Below the pieces are notes generated by a model. That model had not been told where the DNA came from, ran no database searches, and saw only the letters and a program-made list of their open reading frames with translations. This document shows positions 33,966 to 42,800 of a stretch of 64,000 nt of DNA, one piece after another. Numbering within the stretch: position 1 is the first letter of the stretch; every line of letters begins with the position of its first letter. The position numbers and the translations under genes were made by a program. Origin of the DNA: Janibacter indicus (GTDB lineage Bacteria; Actinomycetota; Actinomycetes; Actinomycetales; Dermatophilaceae); assembly GCF_900176385.1 (NCBI RefSeq), contig NZ_FWXN01000002.1, forward strand, positions 301,020-365,019. Direction: 5' to 3'.

Positions 33966-34001
33966 GCAAGGTCTTGCATGATTTGGAAGACCTTGCGCAA
34001 G
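33966..34001. promoter_or_regulatory. LacI-type operators in the mal divergent promoter
   Basis: Two dyads of GCAAG/CTTGC half-sites: GCAAGGTCTTGC (33966-33977) and CTTGCGCAAG (33992-34001). A larger inverted repeat GCAAGGTCTT / AAGACCTTGC (33966-33975, 33987-33996) joins them. CTTGC half-sites are those of actinobacterial MalR-type regulators. Their position between the MalE-like gene and the lacI-family gene suggests control of both. Confidence 0.75.
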
Positions 34002-34027
34002 TCGTGAAAGAGGTGTTCGATGCACCC

Positions 34028-35047
34028 ATGGGCACCCTGTCGAACATCGCCGCTCAGGCCGGCGTCAGCGAGGCAACCGTCAGTCGCGTGCTCAACGGCA
34101 AGTCGGGGGTGAGCGAGTCGTCGCGGCAGTCGGTGCTCACCGCGCTCGACATCCTCGGCTTCGAGCGGCCGGCCAAGCTGCGTCGCAGGAGCGGTGGCCT
34201 CGTCGGGCTCGTCGTCCCGGAGCTCGACAACCCGGTCTTCCCCGCCTTCGCCCAGGTCATCGAGGACGGCCTCGCCCGGCGCCGGTACACGCCCGTGCTC
34301 TGCACCCAGTCGCCCGGCGGCATCTCGGAGGACGAGTACGTCGAGTCGCTCCTCGACCACGGCGTCGCCGGCATCATCTTCGTCTCGGGGCGGCACGCGG
34401 ACACGACGGCCGACCACGAGCGCTACCGCAGCCTCGTCGCGCGCGGGATGCCCGTCGCCTTCATCAACGGCTTCGTCGACGACATCGACGTCCCCTTCTT
34501 CTCGACCGACGACGAGGACGCGATGGCGCTCGCGGTCGCGCACCTCGCGCAGCTCGGGCACCGTCGCATCGGGCTCGCTACGGGGCCGCGGCGCTACGTG
34601 CCCTCGATCCGCAAGCTCGCCGGCTTCACCAGCGCTCTGCAGCGGCACCTCGGACTGTCCGCGGAGGAGGCCTCCGAGTGGGTCGACGAGGGACTCTTCA
34701 CCGTCGAGGGCGGCGCCGCCGCCGCCCGGAGCCTCGTCGAGCGCGGCGCCACCGGGCTCGTGTGCGCCTCCGACCTCATGGCGATCGGCGCCATCCGCGA
34801 GGTGCGCGACATGGGCCTCTCGGTCCCCGAGGACGTCTCGGTCGTCGGCTTCGACGACTCGACGATGGTCGGCTTCCTCGACCCTCCGCTCACGACCGTC
34901 CGGCAACCGGTCCAGGGGCTCGGCGCGGCGGCGGTCGCCGCCCTCTCCGACGCGATCGGTGGCGAGCCGATCCCGGCCAAGGAGTACATGTTCAAGCCCG
35001 AGCTCGTCGTCCGGGCGTCCACCGCGGCCGCGCCGGCCAGGAGCTGA
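34028..35047 (+). CDS. LacI-family regulator of the sugar operon
   Basis: 339 residues from the ATG at 34028, which gives the standard LacI start (GTLSNIAAQAGVSEATVSRVLNGKSGVSESS, helix-turn-helix plus hinge). The remainder is a periplasmic-binding-like sensor (GLVVPELDNPVFPAFAQVIED, VPEDVSVVGFDDS). Divergent from malE. By family it represses the importer until its sugar binds. Confidence 0.92.
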   Translation: MGTLSNIAAQAGVSEATVSRVLNGKSGVSESSRQSVLTALDILGFERPAKLRRRSGGLVGLVVPELDNPVFPAFAQVIEDGLARRRYTPVLCTQSPGGISEDEYVESLLDHGVAGIIFVSGRHADTTADHERYRSLVARGMPVAFINGFVDDIDVPFFSTDDEDAMALAVAHLAQLGHRRIGLATGPRRYVPSIRKLAGFTSALQRHLGLSAEEASEWVDEGLFTVEGGAAAARSLVERGATGLVCASDLMAIGAIREVRDMGLSVPEDVSVVGFDDSTMVGFLDPPLTTVRQPVQGLGAAAVAALSDAIGGEPIPAKEYMFKPELVVRASTAAAPARS

Positions 35048-35091
35048 CCCGGTTGAGATCGACCGGGCGGGCCTGTGCCAAGGTTTCGCCC

Positions 35092-36126
35092 ATGTCTGAC
35101 TTCGCTCCCGGGCCCACCGGCACCGACGAGGTGCTCTTCGCCGTCGAGGGGTCCCTCGGCAGGGTGCTGCTCAACCGCCCTCGGGCCATCAACTCGCTGA
35201 CCCGCGACATGGTGCGCGCGATGTCCGAGCGGCTCGTGGCGTGGGCCGACGACGACGCCGTCGCCGCGGTCTCCCTCGAGGGCGCGGGCGAGCGCGGGCT
35301 GTGTGCGGGCGGCGACGTGCGCCAGGTGCGGGAGGCGCACCTCGCGGGCACCAGTGGGGGAGTGGACTTCTGGGCCGACGAGTACTCGCTCGACGCGCAG
35401 ATCGCCGAGTACCCCAAGCCCGTCATCGCCGTCATGGACGGCATCGTCATGGGCGGCGGGCTCGGCATCTCGATGTTTGCCACGGCGCGCTGGGCCACCG
35501 AGCGGTCGCGGATCGCGATGCCCGAGACCGTCATCGGCTTCTTCCCCGACGTCGCCGCGACCTACCGGCTCTCGCGCGCCCCGGGCGAGACGGGCACGCA
35601 CGTCGCGCTCACCGGCACGACCGTGACGGGCGCCGACGCCGTCCACCTCGGCCTCGCCGACGCCGTCGTCGACTCCGCCCGTGTACCCGAGCTGCTCGCG
35701 GCCGTCGCTGCCCGTGGCCCGGTCGAGCCGGTCCCCTCCGGTGCGACGAAGGGGGACGGCTCGGCGATCCGCTCCGCCCGGCCGTGGATCGACGAGTGCT
35801 ATGCCGGCGACGACGCCGCGGCCGTCGTCGAGCGACTCCGCGCGCACCCGGACCCGGCGGCCCGTGCTGCCGGTGAGGAGATCTCCCTTCGCTCCCCGCT
35901 GTCGGTGGCCGTGACGCTGGAGGCGCTGCGCCGGGCCGCCGACGCGGGCTCCGTGCGCGAGGTGCTCGCGACGGACACCGTCATCGCCCGCGGGATGCTC
36001 GCCCGGCCCGACTTCAGCGAAGGGGTGCGCGCCCAGCTCGTCGACCGCGACCGGCAGCCGCGGTGGGAGCACGCGTCCGTCGCGGAGGTGCCGCGCTCCC
36101 AGGTGCTGGACGTCTTCTCGGGTTAG
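35092..36126 (+). CDS. 3-hydroxyisobutyryl-CoA hydrolase (crotonase family)
   Basis: 344 residues from the ATG at 35092. It hydrolyses 3-hydroxyisobutyryl-CoA in valine breakdown. The crotonase core is clear: RGLCAGGDVRQ, MDGIVMGGGLGISM (oxyanion hole) and MPETVIGFFPDVAATYRLSR. The last is the HIBCH signature that separates it from plain enoyl-CoA hydratases. The family's C-terminal extension is present. It stands alone downstream of the LacI gene. Confidence 0.87.
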   Translation: MSDFAPGPTGTDEVLFAVEGSLGRVLLNRPRAINSLTRDMVRAMSERLVAWADDDAVAAVSLEGAGERGLCAGGDVRQVREAHLAGTSGGVDFWADEYSLDAQIAEYPKPVIAVMDGIVMGGGLGISMFATARWATERSRIAMPETVIGFFPDVAATYRLSRAPGETGTHVALTGTTVTGADAVHLGLADAVVDSARVPELLAAVAARGPVEPVPSGATKGDGSAIRSARPWIDECYAGDDAAAVVERLRAHPDPAARAAGEEISLRSPLSVAVTLEALRRAADAGSVREVLATDTVIARGMLARPDFSEGVRAQLVDRDRQPRWEHASVAEVPRSQVLDVFSG

Positions 36127-36179
36127 GTTTGTCCCGTCCGTAGGATGATCTCCTACACGATCGATGGGACTGGTGCCGG

Positions 36180-37298
36180 ATGATTCGGCTGGACGGCGTG
36201 ACCAAGCAGTACCCCGACGGCACGGTCGCCGTCGACGACCTGAGCCTCACCGCGCCGGACCGGGCGATCACCGTCCTCGTCGGCCCCTCCGGGTGCGGCA
36301 AGACCACCACCCTGCGGATGATCAACCGGATGATCGAACCGACCGCGGGGTCGGTGACGATCGACGGCCAGGACGTCCTGGCGATGGACGCCGCGCAGCT
36401 GCGCCGGGGCATCGGCTACGTCATCCAGCACGGTGGCCTCTTCCCGCACCACACGGTCGAGCGCAATGTCGCGGCCGTCCCGCTCCTGCTCGGCACCGCG
36501 AAGAAGACCGCGATCTCCCGGGCCCGTGAGCTGCTCGAGCTCGTCGGTCTCGACCCGGCCCTCGGCCGGCGCTACCCCAGCCAGTTGTCGGGCGGCCAGC
36601 AGCAGCGCGTCGGGGTCGCCCGCGCGCTCGCCGCCGACCCGCCGGTCATGCTCATGGACGAACCCTTCAGCGCCGTCGACCCCGTGGTCCGCGAGCAGCT
36701 GCAGGACGAGTTCCTGCGGCTGCAGGGCGAGCTCGGCAAGACGATCGTCATGGTCACCCACGACATCGACGAGGCGATCAAGCTCGGCGACCACGTCGCC
36801 GTGCTGCGTGTCGGTGGGCGGATCGCCCAGCTGGCCCGACCGCACGAGCTGCTCGCCCACCCGGCCGACGGCTTCGTCGCCGACTTCCTCGGACGCGACC
36901 GCGGGTACCGCGCGCTGGGCTTCGAGCGGGCGAGCATCCCGCTGCACGACGAGCCGACCGTGGCGCTGGGCTCGGGTGTCGGCGATGCGGCCGCCCGCGC
37001 CGGCAACGACGGGTGGGTGCTCGTCATCGACGACCGACGCCGCCCCCAGGGCTGGGCGCGACCGGCCGACCTCGGTGACGGGGTGGTCGACAAGACCTCG
37101 CTCGCCCTGGGTGGCACGCTCGCTCGGGTCGACGGGCCACTGCGCGCCGCCCTCGATGCGGCCCTGTCCTCGCCGAGCCGCCGCGGGGTCGTCGTCGACG
37201 GCGACGGTGCCCTGGCCGGCACCTGCCGGGCCACCGAGGTCCTCTCCGTCATCGAGGCCCAGGAGCGGCCCCACGACCCGGGCGGCGCGACACCATGA
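36180..37298 (+). CDS. Glycine betaine/choline-type ABC transporter ATPase (OpuCA-like)
   Basis: 372 residues. ATPase of an osmoprotectant importer. Walker A is GPSGCGKTT (about 38-46), signature LSGGQQQRVGVARAL, Walker B VMLMDEPFSAVDP, H-loop VTHDIDEA. The Q-loop region reads GYVIQHGGLFPHHTV, typical of OpuCA/OpuBA. The C-terminal 110 residues resemble a degenerate CBS region. First of four overlapping genes (ATGA junctions). Confidence 0.9.
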   Translation: MIRLDGVTKQYPDGTVAVDDLSLTAPDRAITVLVGPSGCGKTTTLRMINRMIEPTAGSVTIDGQDVLAMDAAQLRRGIGYVIQHGGLFPHHTVERNVAAVPLLLGTAKKTAISRARELLELVGLDPALGRRYPSQLSGGQQQRVGVARALAADPPVMLMDEPFSAVDPVVREQLQDEFLRLQGELGKTIVMVTHDIDEAIKLGDHVAVLRVGGRIAQLARPHELLAHPADGFVADFLGRDRGYRALGFERASIPLHDEPTVALGSGVGDAAARAGNDGWVLVIDDRRRPQGWARPADLGDGVVDKTSLALGGTLARVDGPLRAALDAALSSPSRRGVVVDGDGALAGTCRATEVLSVIEAQERPHDPGGATP

Positions 37299-37945
37299 GC
37301 TGGATCCTCGACCACCTCGACGACGTCCTCGCGCTCACCCTGCGGCACACGTGGCTCGCCGGTCTGCCCCTGCTGCTCGGCCTGCTCGTCGCGCTGCCTC
37401 TCGGCTGGCTGGCGCACCGCAGCCCGCGCCTGCGTGGTGGCGTCATCGTCGCGGCGGGGCTGCTCTACACCGTGCCGTCGTTGGCGCTCTTCGTCCTCAT
37501 GCCGCTCGTGCTGGGCACCGGCATCCTCGACCCGATCAATGTCGTCGTCGCCATGACGATCTACACCGTCGCGCTGCTCGTGCGCTCGGTCGTCGACGGT
37601 CTGGGCTCGGTGCCCGAGGAGGTCGAGCGGTCGGCGACGGCGATGGGCTACACGCCGGTGCGCCGGTTCTTCGGCGTCGAGCTGCCCCTCGCCGTGCCGG
37701 TCATCGCGGCCGGCCTGCGGGTCGCCGCGGTCAGCAATGTCTCGATCGTCTCGATCGCCTCGCTCATCGGCGTCAGCCAGCTCGGTGACCTGCTCGTCGA
37801 CGGCTACAACCGGGCGATCGGCGGCGAGCTGCTCGCCGGCATCGCCGGGTGCATCCTGCTCGCCCTCGTCCTCGACATCGCGATCCGGCTCCTCGAGCGT
37901 GCCCTCACCCCGTGGCGGCGGGCGCGGGAGGGGAGCGCGGCATGA
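37295..37945 (+). CDS. Osmoprotectant ABC transporter permease (OpuCB-like)
   Basis: 216 residues, ATG overlapping the ATPase stop (ATGA). Five to six membrane helices with the permease loop EEVERSATAMGYTPVRRFFGVELPL. Pairs with the next permease. Confidence 0.9.
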   Translation: MSWILDHLDDVLALTLRHTWLAGLPLLLGLLVALPLGWLAHRSPRLRGGVIVAAGLLYTVPSLALFVLMPLVLGTGILDPINVVVAMTIYTVALLVRSVVDGLGSVPEEVERSATAMGYTPVRRFFGVELPLAVPVIAAGLRVAAVSNVSIVSIASLIGVSQLGDLLVDGYNRAIGGELLAGIAGCILLALVLDIAIRLLERALTPWRRAREGSAA

Positions 37946-38670
37946 TCGGGTCCATCCTCGAGTGGCTGACGAGTGCCGACGCGTGGTCGGGAGCCGACGG
38001 GATCCTCGCGCGGCTGCTCGAGCACGTGGGCTACACCCTGCTCGTGCTCGTCATCGCCGCGGCCATCGCCATCCCCGTCGGCCTGTGGATCGGGCACTCC
38101 GGCCGTGGCCGGTGGCTCGTCACCGCGGCCAACGCCCTGCGCGCCGTGCCGACCCTCGGCCTGCTCTTCGCCCTCACCCTCGTCCTGCTGCCCCGACTGC
38201 CGGGCGACGCCGCCTTCCTCGTCCCGAGCGTCATCGTCCTCGTGCTCCTGGCGATCCCCGCGATCCTCTCCGGCACCTACGCCGGGGTCGAGGCCGTCGA
38301 CCCCGCCGCCCGCGACGCCGCCCGCGGCATCGGCATGACCGGCAGCCAGGTGCTGTGGAAGGTCGAGCTGCCCATCGCCCTGCCCCTGCTCCTGTCCGGC
38401 CTGCGGGCCGCGGTGCTCCAGGTTGTCGCCACGGCGACCGTCGCCGCCTACGTCGGCCTGGGCGGCCTCGGCCGCTTCCTCATCGACGGGCTGGCCACAC
38501 AGGACTACGCGATGACCGCCGGCGGCGCGATCCTCGTGGCCCTCCTCGCGCTGGCGCTGGACGCCCCCTTCGCCCTGCTGGGCCGGGTCGTCGTCTCGCC
38601 GGGACTCACCGGCCGCACCCGCTCCCTTCGTCCCTCGTCCGACCCCATCACCGCTGGAGGAACCCCATGA
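37942..38670 (+). CDS. Osmoprotectant ABC transporter permease (OpuCD-like)
   Basis: 242 residues, overlapping the previous gene by ATGA. The permease loop is AARDAARGIGMTGSQVLWKVELPIALP, with VGLGGLGRFLIDGL near the end, typical of OpuCB/OpuCD permeases. Second inner-membrane subunit. Confidence 0.9.
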   Translation: MIGSILEWLTSADAWSGADGILARLLEHVGYTLLVLVIAAAIAIPVGLWIGHSGRGRWLVTAANALRAVPTLGLLFALTLVLLPRLPGDAAFLVPSVIVLVLLAIPAILSGTYAGVEAVDPAARDAARGIGMTGSQVLWKVELPIALPLLLSGLRAAVLQVVATATVAAYVGLGGLGRFLIDGLATQDYAMTAGGAILVALLALALDAPFALLGRVVVSPGLTGRTRSLRPSSDPITAGGTP

Positions 38671-39608
38671 CCCCGACCATCCGCGTGCCCCGTCGTGCCC
38701 GCGTCGCCGCGCTGTCCCTGACCATGGTCGGAGCCCTCGGGCTGACCGCGTGCGGTGGCGGCGGCGACCCGCTCGCCAGCTCCTCGTCGTCGGGCGAAGG
38801 GGGTGACGCCGGCGGTGGCGTCGTCGTGGGGTCCGCGGACTTCTCCGAGTCGATCCTGCTCGCCCACATCTACGCCGGCGCGCTCGAGGCCGACGGCGTG
38901 GAGGCCTCGACCAAGACCGGCATCGGCTCCCGCGAGGTCTACCTCAAGGCGCTCGAGGAGGGCTCCGTCGACGTCGTGCCGGAGTACACCGGCAACCTCG
39001 CGCTCTACTACGACAAGAAGTTCGCCGAGACCGACCCCGACAAGACCTACGACGGGCTCACCGAGGTGCTGCCTGACGGGCTGGCGGTCCTGGACAAGTC
39101 CGAGGCCGAGGACAACGACTCCATCGTCGTCACGAAGGAGACCGCGGACTCGCAGGACCTGAAGACGCTCGAGGACCTCACCGACGCGGCCGGGGAGATG
39201 ACGCTCGGTGCGCCGTCGGAGTTCAAGACCCGCGCCCAGGGCATCCCGGGTCTGAAGAAGACCTACGACATCGAGTTCCAGAGCTTCCGTCCGCTCAAGC
39301 CCGGGCAGGCCACCAACGGCGCGCTCAAGAACGGTCAGATCGATGCGGCCAACATCTTCAGCACCGACCCGGCGATCGTCGAGAACGACTTCGTCGTCCT
39401 CGAGGACACCAAGAAGCTCTTCGGCAGCCAGAACGTCGTGCCGCTGGTGCGCGAGGACTCGCAGGAGCAGGTGGCCGAGACGCTCGACGAGGTCTCCGCG
39501 AAGCTGACGACCGAAAAGCTGCAGGAGCTGCTCAAGCGCACCGACATCGACAAGGAGGACCCGGACAAGGTGGCCGCGGACTTCCTCAAGGAGGAGGGCC
39601 TCGACTGA
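38667..39608 (+). CDS. Osmoprotectant-binding lipoprotein (OpuCC-like)
   Basis: 313 residues, overlapping the previous gene by ATGA, GGAGG upstream. Lipobox GLTACGGGG (Cys about 29), a Ser/Gly linker, then an OpuAC-type solute-binding domain (VGSADFSESILLAHIYAGAL, DVVPEYTGNLALYY, AANIFSTDPAI). The ligand is probably a quaternary amine (glycine betaine, choline or carnitine), by family. Confidence 0.9.
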   Translation: MTPTIRVPRRARVAALSLTMVGALGLTACGGGGDPLASSSSSGEGGDAGGGVVVGSADFSESILLAHIYAGALEADGVEASTKTGIGSREVYLKALEEGSVDVVPEYTGNLALYYDKKFAETDPDKTYDGLTEVLPDGLAVLDKSEAEDNDSIVVTKETADSQDLKTLEDLTDAAGEMTLGAPSEFKTRAQGIPGLKKTYDIEFQSFRPLKPGQATNGALKNGQIDAANIFSTDPAIVENDFVVLEDTKKLFGSQNVVPLVREDSQEQVAETLDEVSAKLTTEKLQELLKRTDIDKEDPDKVAADFLKEEGLD

Positions 39609-39674
39609 GCACGCCAGTCTGTTCGGCCACGGGGGCGGGCCACCGGCGCGGGTGTGGCTGACGGCGGTGATGCC

Positions 39675-39742
39675 ACCTGGCGTCGTTGGTGTCACCTGGT
39701 TGTCCCTCTGCGGGTGACCAAGCGGCACCAACGACGCCGGGT
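39675..39742. other. Long imperfect stem-loop downstream of opuC
   Basis: ACCTGGCGTCGTTGGTG (39675-39691) pairs with CACCAACGACGCCGGGT (39726-39742) with one G-T mismatch. The loop has a further TCACC/GGTGA pair. It lies between the last opuC gene and the shared terminator; it may stabilise the mRNA end or encode a small structured RNA. Confidence 0.5.
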
Positions 39743-39768
39743 CAGGGCGGCGCCTGGCCCGCCGACAT

Positions 39769-39810
39769 GACGAAGGGGGCTGCGCACCGTGGTGCGCAGC
39801 CCCCTTCGTC
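39769..39810. terminator. Bidirectional hairpin terminator
   Basis: Perfect 20-bp stem (left arm GACGAAGGGGGCTGCGCACC) between the convergent opuC operon and the Fe-S reductase gene. Confidence 0.9.
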
Positions 39811-39827
39811 GCGTGAGCGTCCTGAGG

Positions 39828-42800
39828 TCACTCCCAGGAGGGGTTGGCGTTCTTCTTCGCCAGCTCCGAGAGGTCACTGTCGCCAGCCGGTGCCTCGGGG
39901 GCCTGCGCTGCGACCTCCTCGGCCTCCTCGGCCTCCTGCGCCGGCTCCTCGGCGACCGGCTCGGCCGGTGCCTCGGTCTCGGCGACCGGTGCCTCGGTCT
40001 CGGCCGAGGACTCGGCAGCCGTCGCCTCCGCGGCGGGCTCTGCAGCGGCAGGTGCCTCGACTGAGGGGGCGGCCGCGATGCCCGTCTCCCACGAGGGAGC
40101 GGCGTTCTTGGCCGCGAGGTCGCTGTCACCGGTCGCCGCCGGGGCGGCGGGAGCGGTGTCCTCGGCGACCGGGGTCGCCTCGGCGGCGGGTGCCTCCGAC
40201 TCCTCGGCAGCAGGCGTGGCCTCGACCTCGGCGGGTGCCTCGGTGGTGGTGGGTGCCGCGGCCTCGGCAGGTGCCTCGGTGGTGGCCGGAGCCTCTGCCG
40301 CGGAGGTGGCAGCAGCAGCCGGGGCGGCAGCCGCGGCGCCGGTCTCCCACGAGGGAGCGGCGTTCTTGGCAGCCAGGTCACTGTCACCGGTCGCCGCCGG
40401 AGCCGCGGCGGGAGCAGCGGCCTCGGCAGCCGGTGCGGAGTCCGCAGCGGTCTCCTGCGTGACCTCGGCGGTCTCGGCGGCCGGTGCCTCCTCGGAGGCA
40501 GACTCCGTGGCCGACTCGGCGGGCGCCGCAGCCGGGGTTGCAGCAGCACCGGTCTCCCAGGACGGGGCGGCGTTCTTCGCGGCGACCGAGTCGTTGGCAG
40601 CCGCAGCCTCGGGCGCCTCGGCCTTCGGCTCCTCGGCCTTGGGCTCCTCGGCGGCCGTCGTGGCAGCGCCCGTCTCCCACGACGGGGCGGCGTTCTTCTC
40701 TGCAGCCGAACCGGTCTCCCACGACGGGGCGGCGTTCTTCTCTGCAGCCGAACCGGTCTCCCACGACGGGGCGGCGTTCTTCTCAGCAGCCGAACCCGTC
40801 TCCCAGGAGGGGGCCGCGTTCTTCTCAGCAGCCGAACCCGTCTCCCAGGAGGGAGCCGCGTTCTTGTCCGCGGCGGTGCTCTCGGCGGGGGCCTCGGACT
40901 TCTCCTCGGCGGCCGGGGCCGCAGCACCGGTCTCCCACGACGGCGCGGCGTTCTTCTCGGCAGCCGAACCAGTCTCCCAGGAGGGAGCCGCGTTCTTGTC
41001 CGCGGCGGTGGACGCGGCCGCGGCCGTACCCGCTGCAGCAGCAGTGCCACCGGCAGCGTCGCCGGTCTCCCAGGAGGGAGCGGCGTTCTTGTCGGCGGCG
41101 GTCGTCGGCTCGTCGGTCGGAGCCTCCGCCTGCTTCGCCTCGGCGGGGGCAGGCGCAGCCTGCGTCGAGGTCTCCTCGGTGGCCTCCGCGGGCGCGGCGG
41201 CGGGGGCGCCCTTCGCCTCGACCGGGGCGGCCTCCTTGACCGACGCGAGCAGCATCTGCGCGACGTCGACGACCTCGATGTCCTCGGAGGCGCCCTCGGA
41301 CTGCTTGGCCGTCAGGCCGTCGGTGAGCATGACGCGGCAGAAGGGGCAGCCGACGGCGATCCTGTCGGCGCCGGTTGCGATGGCCTCCTCGGTGCGGTTG
41401 AGGTTGATCCGCGAGCCGAGCTGCTCCTCCATCCACATGCGGGCACCACCGGCGCCGCAGCAGAAGGACTTCTCCTTGGACCGCTCCATCTCCTTGAGCT
41501 CGACACCCGGCAGGGCCGAGATGAGCTCACGCGGCGGGGCGTAGACGTTGTTGTGCCGACCCAGGTAGCAGGGGTCGTGGTAGGTCACCGACGGGCCGGT
41601 GGACGCGACGTCCTTGTTGCTGGACTTGCGGCTGCCCTCGGGGCGGTTGACTGGGACGATCTTCTTCTCGCGGACGAGGCGGTTGAGCAGCTGCGTGTGG
41701 TGCAGCACCTCGTACTTGCCGCCGAGCTGCGGGTACTCGTTCTTGATCGTGTTGAAGCAGTGCGCGCAGGTGACGACGATCTTGGTCGCGCCGAGCTCGT
41801 TGAGCGTCTCGACGTTCTGCTCCGCGAGCATCTGGAAGAGCACCTCGTTGCCCGCGCGGCGAGCGGAGTCACCGGTGCAGGTCTCGCCGTTGCCGAGGAC
41901 CGCGAAGTCCACGCCAGCGTGGTCGAAGAGCTCGGCCACCGCGCGCGTCGTCTTCTTGGCGCGGTCCTCGTAGGCGCCGGCGCAGCCGACCCAGAAGAGG
42001 TAGTCGACGTCGTCGGCCGACTCGACGTCCTCGCCGAGGACCTTGACGGAGAAGGGGAGGTCCTTCGCCCAGTCCATGCGCGCCTTGGCGCCCATGCCCC
42101 AGGGGTTGCCCTTGGACTCCAGCTTCTTGAACAGGCCCCCGAGCTCGCTCGGGAAGGCCGACTCGATGAGGTTCTGGTAGCGACGCATGTCGACGATGTG
42201 GTCGACGTGCTCGATGTCGACGGGGCACTGCTCGACGCAGGCGCCGCAGGTGGTGCACGACCACAGGACGTCCTCGTCGATGACCGCGTCGGGGCCGTGC
42301 GGGTTGTAGGCCGACAGCGGGTGGTCGATGTCGTAGCCGGTCTGGCCGACGAGCGACATCTCACCCCAGTTGATCGCGTCCGGCTCGGCCGTCGCGACGG
42401 CGCCCTCGGCCTGGGCGGCCTCGGCGCCACCGAAGGCGACGGCACCGTCGGCGGTCTGACCCTTGGCGGCGCTCGCCGGGGTGTAGACGCCCGAGACGCC
42501 CTGTGCCGCAGCGAGGTAGGGCGCCTTGGCGTGCGCGTGGTCGCGCAGCGTCATCATGAGCAGCTTGGGGGAGAGGGGCTTCTCGGTGTTCCAGGCGGGG
42601 CACTGGCTCTGGCAGCGGCCGCACTCGGTGCAGGTGGAGAAGTCGAGCAGGCCCTTCCACGTGAAGTCCTCGACCTTGCCGACGCCGAGGGTGGAGTCCT
42701 CCTCCATCTCCTCCATGACCTCCATGGAGAAGGGCTTGCCGTCGACGAGCATCGGCTGCAGCTCACCCAGGGAGGTGCGGCCGTCGGCGTGACGCTTGAA

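Noticed and set aside
40081..41100. CRISPR array
   Set aside because: The regular repeats here are in-frame coding repeats of the Fe-S reductase without variable spacers. No CRISPR array or cas gene was seen anywhere.
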